Shown here in pieces: positions 41,914-48,967 of a stretch of 64,000 nt of DNA (position 1 is the first letter of the stretch; every line of letters starts with the position of its first letter). Below the pieces are notes generated by a model. It did not search any database and was not told where the DNA came from. It was given only the letters and a program-made list of their open reading frames with translations. Both the position numbers and the translations under genes were made by a program. Where the stretch lies: the NCBI GenBank assembly GCA_002270465.1, contig NQOF01000008.1, positions 1 through 64,000 of the forward strand. Reading direction: 5' to 3'. Source of the DNA: Blautia hominis. GTDB taxonomy: Bacteria; Bacillota; Clostridia; Lachnospirales; Lachnospiraceae.

Positions 41914-41974
41914 TCTTGTTTTTCCTTTCTTTTTCAATTTGAAGATTTTTCAAAGAGATCTACGGAACAGTTAC

Positions 41975-41999
41975 TTTTTGGGTACTATATACCAAAAAA
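41975..41999. promoter_or_regulatory. Putative HxlR operator
   Basis: An imperfect palindrome TTTTTGGGTAC..ATACCAAAAAA lies between the HxlR and nitroreductase genes. Its GTACTATATAC core resembles the site near the other HxlR gene at 28902. Confidence 0.55.
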
Positions 42000-42080
42000 G
42001 TGCGTTCTTGCCAAAAGTAAAATCAGTGGTAAGATTATAGCATAGACCAAGAAAAATAGAAAGAGAAAGGAATGGATCAT

Positions 42081-42599
42081 ATGGAATTTTCAGAACTGGC
42101 AAAAAAGAGGTACTCTGTCCGCTCTTATAACGGAAAGAAGGTGGAGAAAGAAAAATTAGAAAAAATATTGGAAGCCGCCCACGTGGCTCCCACGGCCGCA
42201 AATCTGCAGCCTGTCCGCCTGTTGGTGATACAGCAGGAGGAAGGACTTGAAAAATTGTCAAAGGCGGCAAATATCTACCATGCGCCCCTTGCCATAGTGG
42301 TATGTGCGGATCATGATAAAGCATGGGTTCGGCCTTTTGATAAAAAGCAGACTTGTGATATTGATGCGTCCATCCTAACAGACCACATGATGCTTCAGGC
42401 GTCTGACCTGGGACTCGGAAGTGTTTGGATCTGTTATTTTAAACCCGATATCTTACGGGAAGAATTCTGCATTCCAAAGAATCTGGAACCGGTTAATATA
42501 CTTGCAGTGGGTTATAGTGAGGAAACGCCCCAGTCACCGGACCGGCATGAGGAAACACGCATAGCGGTTAAAAGCCTGGCCTCATTTGAACATTTTTAA
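42081..42599 (+). CDS. Nitroreductase-family FMN oxidoreductase
   Basis: About 172 residues starting MEFSELAKKRYSVRSYNGKK, the usual opening of nitroreductases with the FMN-binding RYSVR segment. Further FMN/dimer motifs are APTAANLQPVRLLVI and ASDLGLGSVWICYF. It reduces nitro compounds, quinones or enones with NAD(P)H. ATG 42081 is ten bases after GAGAAAGG; ATG 42072 is too close to that site. Divergent HxlR and the palindrome suggest induction by electrophiles. Confidence 0.9.
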   Translation: MEFSELAKKRYSVRSYNGKKVEKEKLEKILEAAHVAPTAANLQPVRLLVIQQEEGLEKLSKAANIYHAPLAIVVCADHDKAWVRPFDKKQTCDIDASILTDHMMLQASDLGLGSVWICYFKPDILREEFCIPKNLEPVNILAVGYSEETPQSPDRHEETRIAVKSLASFEHF

Positions 42600-42619
42600 C
42601 CATAGGGGAGAATTATAAT

Positions 42620-43291
42620 ATGACAGAAAACTGTGTTTTTAATGAAAAGGTACATGCGTTTTTAATTGGGCTGTTTTATCAGGAGTTAAAAGCCGCAGAA
42701 GGTCCGGCAGGAGAGGAATGCTTTATAAAAGCTGTCCAGAGAACAGCGGAACAGCGGGGACATCGCATGGCTTTAAGGGCAATGCGTGACAAAAGGCCTT
42801 TAGACTATAATACATATATGGCATACGGGGAGATATATGCCACCATTCCAGGCAAAATGGAAATGGCCGGGGAATATCCCGACGCAGAGACACGGGTTTA
42901 TACCTGCGCATGGCATGACACTTTTAAAGAGATGGGACTTGAGGCGTGCGGCCTGGTATACTGCAGGGAGATAGACAAGGGGATTATCAGAGGATTTAAT
43001 CCGGACCTGCTGTTTGAACAGAAAAGCGTGCTTCACAATGCGCCATGCTGCCGGCTTGTATTCCGAAACGCTGCGCTTGACAACAGCGTGCCGGTCTCCA
43101 AAGAAGCGAAAAAGGACTGGGATTACCACTGCGGTCATTATTACAAAACTTTCGGGGAATACATACGGACCGTTTTTTTAGATGGGGAAAGTATCATAAA
43201 GAAAGTAGACGAAAAATTTGCAGACAAATACGGGGCAGATTGTCTGGACACCCTGCACAGATATCTGGAAACAGATTTTAACCTTGTCTAG
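42620..43291 (+). CDS. L-2-amino-thiazoline-4-carboxylate hydrolase-like protein
   Basis: The 223-residue protein has the family signature block TRVYTCAWHDTFKEMGLEACG then YCREIDKGIIRGFNPDL, and a Cys-rich LHNAPCCRLVF segment. Proteins of this Pfam family are named after the ATC hydrolase of the cysteine pathway, but most clostridial members are untested. It follows nitroreductase by 20 bases in the same direction with GGGGAG before ATG 42620, so the two may be co-expressed. Confidence 0.7.
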   Translation: MTENCVFNEKVHAFLIGLFYQELKAAEGPAGEECFIKAVQRTAEQRGHRMALRAMRDKRPLDYNTYMAYGEIYATIPGKMEMAGEYPDAETRVYTCAWHDTFKEMGLEACGLVYCREIDKGIIRGFNPDLLFEQKSVLHNAPCCRLVFRNAALDNSVPVSKEAKKDWDYHCGHYYKTFGEYIRTVFLDGESIIKKVDEKFADKYGADCLDTLHRYLETDFNLV

Positions 43292-43314
43292 GAGACTTGC
43301 AGCCGCCAGTCCAC

Positions 43315-43502
43315 AGAGAATGAAACGATAGGAAATGCAGATCTTTGACACGGGCTGCGGCAGAGAATGAAACGATAGGAAATGCAGACCTTTGACACGG
43401 GCTGCGGCAGAGAATGAAACGATAGAAAATGCAGACCTTTGACATGAGCTGCGGCAGAGAATGGAACGATAAGAAATGCAGACCTTTGACATGGGCTGCG
43501 GC
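43315..43502 (+). repeat. Four tandem 47-bp repeats
   Basis: Units start at 43315, 43362, 43409 and 43456. Each begins AGAGAATG(A/G)AACGATA and ends GGGCTGCGGC or GAGCTGCGGC, with a few differences between units. The period is not a multiple of three and frames change from unit to unit, so this is a non-coding minisatellite. Confidence 0.92.
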
Positions 43503-43509
43503 AATGAAA

Positions 43510-43549
43510 ATGCGGGTACATGGATATAAACACTTCCATGTACCCGCAT
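43510..43549. terminator. Bidirectional terminator hairpin
   Basis: Fifteen-base stem ATGCGGGTACATGGA / TCCATGTACCCGCAT around a ten-base loop, followed by ACTTTT on the plus strand. It separates the repeat array from the convergent NYN gene. Confidence 0.75.
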
Positions 43550-43574
43550 ACTTTTACATTAGGAAAAACTAAGC

Positions 43575-44534
43575 CTATGCGTCGTAAACGGCCCAGTTCT
43601 GTTCCCCGTCCTCCCGGATATGTATTTCCGGAAAACTCTGTATATACTGCTTGAACTGTGAGAAACCGTAATCCCGCACCTTAAAGTCTCCGAAACGGTT
43701 CCGGATTTTGTTGCTGAGAGTTCCCAGTGGTACACCCTGCCGGCCTGCGTTTCTGACAAGCTGGATCACATATTCTTCCAGCATCTCTTTTTTACTCTTG
43801 TCCTCGTATAGCGTGACAGACACCTGGGTCCCCTCCTGCCGCAGCTTTAATTTGGGGAAGGCTTCTAAAAATTTCGACAGAAGACTGTATCCGTAACGCC
43901 TAACATCAAAATCAGGATATAGCTTGACCAGACGGCTGCCAACTTCTCCCAGGCCTGTGATCTTATCATTATTCTGATTCTCGGTGATGATCTTCACCAC
44001 AGCTTCCTCAATCTCCGTCTTGGAAACCACCTCGGCATTGTTTTGCTTCGTACATTTTTCCATTGCATGGATGGCAGGCTTTTCCTCTTTTTCTATGGCG
44101 TTATCCTCAAGCAGCAGTTCCAGTACCGTAAATATATCACAGGCCTTCCTGAAGGAGGAAGGTGTCTTGTCCTCCCCCATGCCGATGACATTTTTGCCGC
44201 TTTCCCGCAGGCGGCTGGCCAGTTTTGTAAAATCGCTGTCACTGGAAACAAGACAGAAACCCTCCAGCTCGCTTGTATACAGCATGTCCATGGCATCTAT
44301 GATCATGGCAGAGTCCGTGGCATTTTTTCCGTGTGTATAGCTGAACTGCTGAATGGGTGTGATGGAATTTTCCAGCAGGACTTCCTTCCAACTGGAATTA
44401 TAAGTGCTGGTCCAGTCACCGTATATTCTCTTGTATGTTACGTTTCCGTATTTGGAGAGTTCATCCAGAATAGGCTTGATGTATTTGGCTGAGACATTAT
44501 CTGCGTCGATCAGCAGTGCGTATTTATCTTCCAT
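43575..44534 (-). CDS. NYN-domain nuclease with two OST-HTH/LOTUS domains
   Basis: The 319-residue protein begins with a NYN (LabA/DUF88) PIN-like domain: YALLIDADNVSAKY (Asp10, Asp12), NATDSAMIIDAMDM (Asp74, Asp80) and LVSSDSDFTKLA (Asp99, Asp101) supply the acidic metal site. Two OST-HTH-like repeats follow, each with ..GYSLLSKFLEAFPKLKLRQ and ..GFSQFKQYIQSFPEIHIRE near residues 215 and 295. This is the bacterial counterpart of the MARF1/limkain layout: an RNA-binding endoribonuclease. The target is unknown. Confidence 0.9.
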   Translation of the reverse strand: MEDKYALLIDADNVSAKYIKPILDELSKYGNVTYKRIYGDWTSTYNSSWKEVLLENSITPIQQFSYTHGKNATDSAMIIDAMDMLYTSELEGFCLVSSDSDFTKLASRLRESGKNVIGMGEDKTPSSFRKACDIFTVLELLLEDNAIEKEEKPAIHAMEKCTKQNNAEVVSKTEIEEAVVKIITENQNNDKITGLGEVGSRLVKLYPDFDVRRYGYSLLSKFLEAFPKLKLRQEGTQVSVTLYEDKSKKEMLEEYVIQLVRNAGRQGVPLGTLSNKIRNRFGDFKVRDYGFSQFKQYIQSFPEIHIREDGEQNWAVYDA

Positions 44535-44680
44535 ATTTCCCTAACCTCTTATTCCGATGTTTTTTCACACATCATATAAAAAGTATAACATACAAAATTG
44601 CTTTTTGGTATAGGAAAAAAGAGCATATAATGTCGGAGGATTGCCCATACTAAAAGGAAAAAGAAAGAAGGGCATGGAAC

Positions 44681-45112
44681 GTGGAGACACATACCAAGAA
44701 GCTTTTAGAGGAATGCAACTCCGGATGTAAAATGGGAATCAACAGCATGAAGCAGGTCAGCGATTACATCAAAGATGAGAAGCTGAAGGATCTGGTCAAT
44801 GAATACATCCGCAAACATCAGGATTTGGAGAAGGAAACCTCCCGGCTGCTTCAGCAGTCCGGTGAGGAGGAGAAAGACCCGGGCCCTGTGGCTGCTGCCT
44901 TTTCCAAGGTTACGACAGAGGTGAAGCTCATGATAAAGGATGACAGCAGCCAGATTGCAAAGCTTCTGACAGACGGCAGTAATATGGGCATCCAGAGTAT
45001 CAGCAAGGCTGTAAATCAATATTGCCATGCGTCCACAGACAGTATCGCATTGGCAAAACGCCTTGTGAAAGCAGAAGAAAGATTTATGAAAGATTTACAA
45101 CCGTTTCTATAA
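44681..45112 (+). CDS. DUF2383-like small helical protein (tentative)
   Basis: GTG 44681 lies eight bases after AAAGAAGGG. The 143 residues form a likely four-helix bundle (KKLLEECNSGCKMGINSMKQ, ..LVNEYIRKHQDLEKETSRLL, ..VKLMIKDDSSQIAKLLTDGS, ..AKRLVKAEERFMKDLQPFL), reminiscent of ferritin-like DUF2383 proteins but without an obvious di-iron motif. Function unknown. A terminator follows directly. Confidence 0.55.
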   Translation: METHTKKLLEECNSGCKMGINSMKQVSDYIKDEKLKDLVNEYIRKHQDLEKETSRLLQQSGEEEKDPGPVAAAFSKVTTEVKLMIKDDSSQIAKLLTDGSNMGIQSISKAVNQYCHASTDSIALAKRLVKAEERFMKDLQPFL

Positions 45113-45122
45113 AAGGATCAGG

Positions 45123-45158
45123 GCTGCTGCACAGGAGATTCTGTGTGGGAGCCTTTTT
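45123..45158 (+). terminator. Intrinsic terminator
   Basis: Imperfect stem GGCTGCTGCACAG / CTGTGTGGGAGCC followed by TTTTTTG, just after the helical protein gene. Confidence 0.7.
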
Positions 45159-45172
45159 TGTGAGGGTTTGAT

Positions 45173-46192
45173 ATGCTGAAAATGAAAGCCGGAAAATATG
45201 TGGCAATTGCTCTGAAAACAGCCATAGGAAGCTGTGTTGCAATACTTGCAGCGGAGCAGTTTCACCTGGAATTTGCCAGCTCAGCGGGGATCATCGCGCT
45301 GCTGACATTGATCAATACAAGATGGGATACCCTCAGGCTGTCTGCTGTGAGGCTTCTCTCTTTTTTTGCTGCCGTGCTTCTGGCCTGGATGATCTTCAGC
45401 CATATGAGCAGGGAATGGATCACATACGGCGTGTTTGTATTTCTGCTGGTGGGCATAAGCCTGTTTGTGGGATGGCAGAATACCATGTCTGTCAATGCAG
45501 TCATAGGGACACATTTCTGGACAACGCAGGACTTTGGCGCTGCTGCTATCTGGAATGAGTTTTGTCTTGTCTTTATCGGTATAACAGTGGCGGTGGTGCT
45601 GAACTTGTTTCAGCGCAACCAGAGCAGGAAAAAACAGATCTTGCAGGATATGCGGTATGTGGAAGCCAGGCTGCAGGACATTCTGGAAATGCTGGCAGAC
45701 TACCTGATGCAGAGAGAAAACCAGGCGGATGTATGGGAGGAGATCGCTCATCTGGAGGAGCATCTGTCCCATTCCATGGAGCGGGCCTATGAGTACGACA
45801 GAAATACATTTCTTCCCCACACGGAGTATTACAACCATTATATTGAAATGCGGACCAGGCAGTGCAGTATGCTGCAGAGCCTTCACTGGGAGATACAGAA
45901 GATCCGCACCATGCCCAGCCAGGCCCTGACCATTGCAGAGTACATGACTTATATGAAACGATTCGTGGAGGAAAAAAATGTGCCGAAGAAACAGATAGAA
46001 AGACTCCGCCAGGTGGAGGATGAATTTCACAGGGCACCGCTTCCGGTGACCAGGGAGGAATTCGAGGGAAGAGCGGTTTTATATCATATTATGATGGATT
46101 TGGAGGAATTTCTGCTCTATAAGAAGCGGTTTGTGGAATCCCTGAGTGAAAAGCAGAAGAAAATTTACTGGGAAACTGAAAAAAAGGAATGA
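45173..46192 (+). CDS. Aromatic acid exporter family membrane protein
   Basis: The 339-residue protein has an N-terminal membrane half with about four to five hydrophobic segments (..YVAIALKTAIGSCVAILAAE, LLSFFAAVLLAWMIFS, YGVFVFLLVGISLFVGW, ..FCLVFIGITVAVVLNLF). A charged cytoplasmic half follows with coiled-coil-like helices. This is the ArAE_1/FUSC-like layout of Firmicutes. A transport role for aromatic acids is assigned by family only. Confidence 0.75.
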   Translation: MLKMKAGKYVAIALKTAIGSCVAILAAEQFHLEFASSAGIIALLTLINTRWDTLRLSAVRLLSFFAAVLLAWMIFSHMSREWITYGVFVFLLVGISLFVGWQNTMSVNAVIGTHFWTTQDFGAAAIWNEFCLVFIGITVAVVLNLFQRNQSRKKQILQDMRYVEARLQDILEMLADYLMQRENQADVWEEIAHLEEHLSHSMERAYEYDRNTFLPHTEYYNHYIEMRTRQCSMLQSLHWEIQKIRTMPSQALTIAEYMTYMKRFVEEKNVPKKQIERLRQVEDEFHRAPLPVTREEFEGRAVLYHIMMDLEEFLLYKKRFVESLSEKQKKIYWETEKKE

Positions 46193-46277
46193 ATTAGGGT
46201 CTTGCGCTGGAGTTAGGTCCATCACTTATGATAGAATAGAGATATGCATAAATATACGCAGAAAGGATGGACCGAAT

Positions 46278-46904
46278 ATGAAAAAAATAATATCTGTGGC
46301 CTTTTGTTTATTGATAGCATCACTGTCCCTGTCCTCCTGCGGCAAAAAAGGATCGGAAGATGCTGCCGGGATGCAGGCAGAAAAGGAGAGTGTAAAAGTT
46401 CTGGTGGCTTTTTTCTCTTACGGCGGAAATACACGGAAACTGGCGGAAACGGCTGCCCAGTATACAGGCGGGGATCTGTTTCGGATAGAGACTGAAAAAT
46501 CTTATTCGGAAGATTATGACAAGTGTCTGGAAGAGACAGCCCGTGAAATGGAGGAGAATGCCCGTCCGGCGCTTTCCTCCCATGTGGAAAATATGGAAGC
46601 GTATGATGTGGTGCTGCTGGGGTATCCCATCTGGTGGGGAAGTATGCCCATGGCTGTAAATACATTTCTGGAAGAATATGATTTTGAAGGTAAGATCATT
46701 GCGCCATTCTGTACTCATGGAGGAAGCGGACTGGGCAGCAGTGAGCAGGATTTGAAAAAACTGTGCCCGGATGCAGAAACTTTTGAGGGGCTGGCAGTTT
46801 ATGGCTCCCGCGCAGACCAGGCGGGGGAGGAGATGGCAGACTGGCTGGAAGGACTGGGTCTGTATGGGGAGAATCAGGACAGAGAAGAGGAAATACAGGA
46901 TTAG
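46278..46904 (+). CDS. Flavodoxin-family lipoprotein
   Basis: ATG 46278 (MKKIISVAFCLLIASLSLSS) follows AGAAAGGA and gives a lipoprotein signal ending SSC. The mature part is a flavodoxin: VLVAFFSYGGNTRKLAETAA (phosphate loop), GYPIWWGSMPMAVNTFLEEY and a late FCTHGGSGLGSS. An exported, lipid-anchored flavodoxin suggests an extracytoplasmic electron-transfer or flavin-reductase role. It precedes the MoxR gene by 14 bases, so the two may be in one transcript. Confidence 0.85.
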   Translation: MKKIISVAFCLLIASLSLSSCGKKGSEDAAGMQAEKESVKVLVAFFSYGGNTRKLAETAAQYTGGDLFRIETEKSYSEDYDKCLEETAREMEENARPALSSHVENMEAYDVVLLGYPIWWGSMPMAVNTFLEEYDFEGKIIAPFCTHGGSGLGSSEQDLKKLCPDAETFEGLAVYGSRADQAGEEMADWLEGLGLYGENQDREEEIQD

Positions 46905-46918
46905 GGGGATAAAATAAT

Positions 46919-47866
46919 ATGAAATCAAACAGAGAGGCTGTGTGGGAGGTACTTGCACAGATTAATCAAGTGATATTGGGAAAAGAGACTCTGACGGCGG
47001 AGGTACTGGCAGCGCTTCTGGCGGGAGGCCACGTGCTGCTGGAAGATCTGCCCGGTTCGGGGAAGACCACCCTGGCGCTGGCGTTATCTAAACTTTTGGG
47101 ACTGGACTGGAAAAGGGTGCAGTTTACGCCGGATGTGCTGCCGTCTGACCTGACCGGGTTTTCCATATACAGAAAGGATCTGCAGCGGTTTGTCTATCAG
47201 CCGGGTGCTGTATTCTGTAATCTGCTTCTTGCGGATGAGATTAACCGTACTTCACCCAAAACACAGTCTGCGCTCCTGGAAGTAATGGAGGAGGAGCAGG
47301 TCACCGTGGAGGGAGTGACCAGAAAGGTGCCGGCTCCTTTTTTTGTCATTGCAACACAGAATCCTTCAGGTACGGCAGGCACACAGATGCTGCCGCCTGC
47401 CCAGATGGACCGTTTTATGATCTGCACTACCATGGGATATCCTGACTTTGCCAGTGAGGTGGAGATGGCTAAGGGGACAGGGATAGAGCGAAAGACTGAC
47501 CATCTGACCTCCATGCTGAATGCCCAGGTGCTTCAGAATATTAGACAGGAGGTAGAACAGGTATTTGTCCACGACGCTGTCTATCATTATATCGTCAAAC
47601 TCATTACCGCAACCAGGAGAAATCCCCATTTGGAAGCCGGTGCCAGCCCCAGGGGAACCATATCCCTGGTCCGTATGGCTAAGGTCACGGCCTGGATAGC
47701 AGGGAATGACTTTGTATCCCCTGCGGATGTGTCCGCCCAGTTCATTCCTGTGGTCAATCACAGAGTGAGGCTTGGAACCAGGGCGCGTATGGACGGTGTG
47801 GAAAAAGAGAATGTGCTGGCTGAGATATTGGAGCGTGAGGAGCGGCCGTTTTTTAAGGGGAGATGA
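46919..47866 (+). CDS. MoxR-family AAA+ ATPase
   Basis: The 315-residue protein has Walker A LLEDLPGSGKTTLALALSKL, Walker B LLADEINRTSPKTQSALLEV and VIATQNPSGTAGTQMLPPAQ, all classic MoxR features. It heads the MoxR-DUF58-transglutaminase set (starts at 46919, 47870, 48927), which is widespread and of uncertain role, perhaps cell-envelope or protein-quality control. The DUF58 gene begins three bases after its stop. Confidence 0.93.
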   Translation: MKSNREAVWEVLAQINQVILGKETLTAEVLAALLAGGHVLLEDLPGSGKTTLALALSKLLGLDWKRVQFTPDVLPSDLTGFSIYRKDLQRFVYQPGAVFCNLLLADEINRTSPKTQSALLEVMEEEQVTVEGVTRKVPAPFFVIATQNPSGTAGTQMLPPAQMDRFMICTTMGYPDFASEVEMAKGTGIERKTDHLTSMLNAQVLQNIRQEVEQVFVHDAVYHYIVKLITATRRNPHLEAGASPRGTISLVRMAKVTAWIAGNDFVSPADVSAQFIPVVNHRVRLGTRARMDGVEKENVLAEILEREERPFFKGR

Positions 47867-47869
47867 CAG

Positions 47870-48967
47870 ATGAGAAAATTGCTGATAACATTGGTACTTC
47901 TTTTGTTTTTTTATCTGGCAGGCCTTTACCGCTCTTCTTCGGTTATGGTATTTATCCTGGCATTTCTGGTGTTTTTAGGGTGTATGGGCTTTTTAGCTAA
48001 ATATCTGGCCCGCAGACTGGAGATCAGTCTGGAGCCGGAGCGGGGCACCGTGTCCAAGGAGAGTACGCTTACCGTGGTTTTGACTGCTGTGAACCCTTCC
48101 CTGGTACCTGTCATGAAATTTGAAACACGTATGAAAATATGGAATCAGGGAACATCCAAAGGAGCGGTAAAAAAAGTACAGGGCTATGTTCCGGCAAGGG
48201 GCACTGCAAGGATACCGGTTGAAGTTTCTCCAAGGCACTGTGGTGCCCTGGAGATCAGCGGAGTGAAGTCAAAAATCTGGGACCCGCTGTGTCTTTTTTG
48301 CGGGCAGAAAAAGGAGAAGGCCTCCTGTAATGCAGTGGTGTACCCCAAGGGATATGAGATGCAGTTTTCCATAGAAAGCCTTCCTTTTGGCATGGAAGTG
48401 GAGGTGGGGAACAGCAGGCTCGGCGTACAGCCTCCTGAAATATACCAGATACAGCCTTATCGTCCGGGGGACGGGATGAGGGATATACATTGGAAGCTGA
48501 CTGCCAGAAGCGGGGAGCTCCTCAGCAAACAGTATTGTACAGAAGTGCAGGCACCGGTGTTCGTATTCTGGGATATCCGGGAAGAAAAGCCTTTAAGTCC
48601 GGGACAGATGGATGCCTTTTGGGAGCTTTGCTATGCGGTAAGTGCAGGGCTTTTGAAGGAAAAAGTCAGTCATCAGGTGGGATGTTATGACGGGCAGACC
48701 GGGCAGATTCAGGTGTATCCTGTGGCCTGCCATGAAGATATTATGAATGATCTATGTGAAATGATTCGCAGGGATGTTCTTTTTGTGGGAAGCAGTTACC
48801 CGGATGAATTGTATTTAGGGGAGATGTACCGGCGGCAGGAGGAGGGGGAGATAGTCCTCTCCATGGACACGTCCCTCAGGCTGCATTTGTACCACAAAAT
48901 GCTGGTTCAGTTTTCAGAGGATAATTATGCGGAAGAGATCAAAAAAGAGACATTTTTACTCAGCTAA
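47870..48967 (+). CDS. DUF58 domain membrane protein
   Basis: The 365 residues start with two hydrophobic segments (about 3-17 and 24-43), then an extended domain and the DUF58 signature YRPGDGMRDIHWKLTARSGE (near residues 201-220). DUF58 proteins partner MoxR ATPases. ATGAGAAAATT start is coupled to the MoxR stop, and the end overlaps the transglutaminase gene by 41 bases in another frame. Confidence 0.92.
   Translation: MRKLLITLVLLLFFYLAGLYRSSSVMVFILAFLVFLGCMGFLAKYLARRLEISLEPERGTVSKESTLTVVLTAVNPSLVPVMKFETRMKIWNQGTSKGAVKKVQGYVPARGTARIPVEVSPRHCGALEISGVKSKIWDPLCLFCGQKKEKASCNAVVYPKGYEMQFSIESLPFGMEVEVGNSRLGVQPPEIYQIQPYRPGDGMRDIHWKLTARSGELLSKQYCTEVQAPVFVFWDIREEKPLSPGQMDAFWELCYAVSAGLLKEKVSHQVGCYDGQTGQIQVYPVACHEDIMNDLCEMIRRDVLFVGSSYPDELYLGEMYRRQEEGEIVLSMDTSLRLHLYHKMLVQFSEDNYAEEIKKETFLLS

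Noticed and set aside
43178-43549. Minus-strand frames over the 47-bp repeats (repeating RSAFPIVSFS-like text)
   Set aside because: The 47-base period shifts frame each unit; the frame only survives by chance and lacks a start signal.
45281-46037. Long minus-strand frames opposite the aromatic-acid exporter-like gene
   Set aside because: The plus-strand product has clear membrane segments and a proper start; the antisense frames do not.
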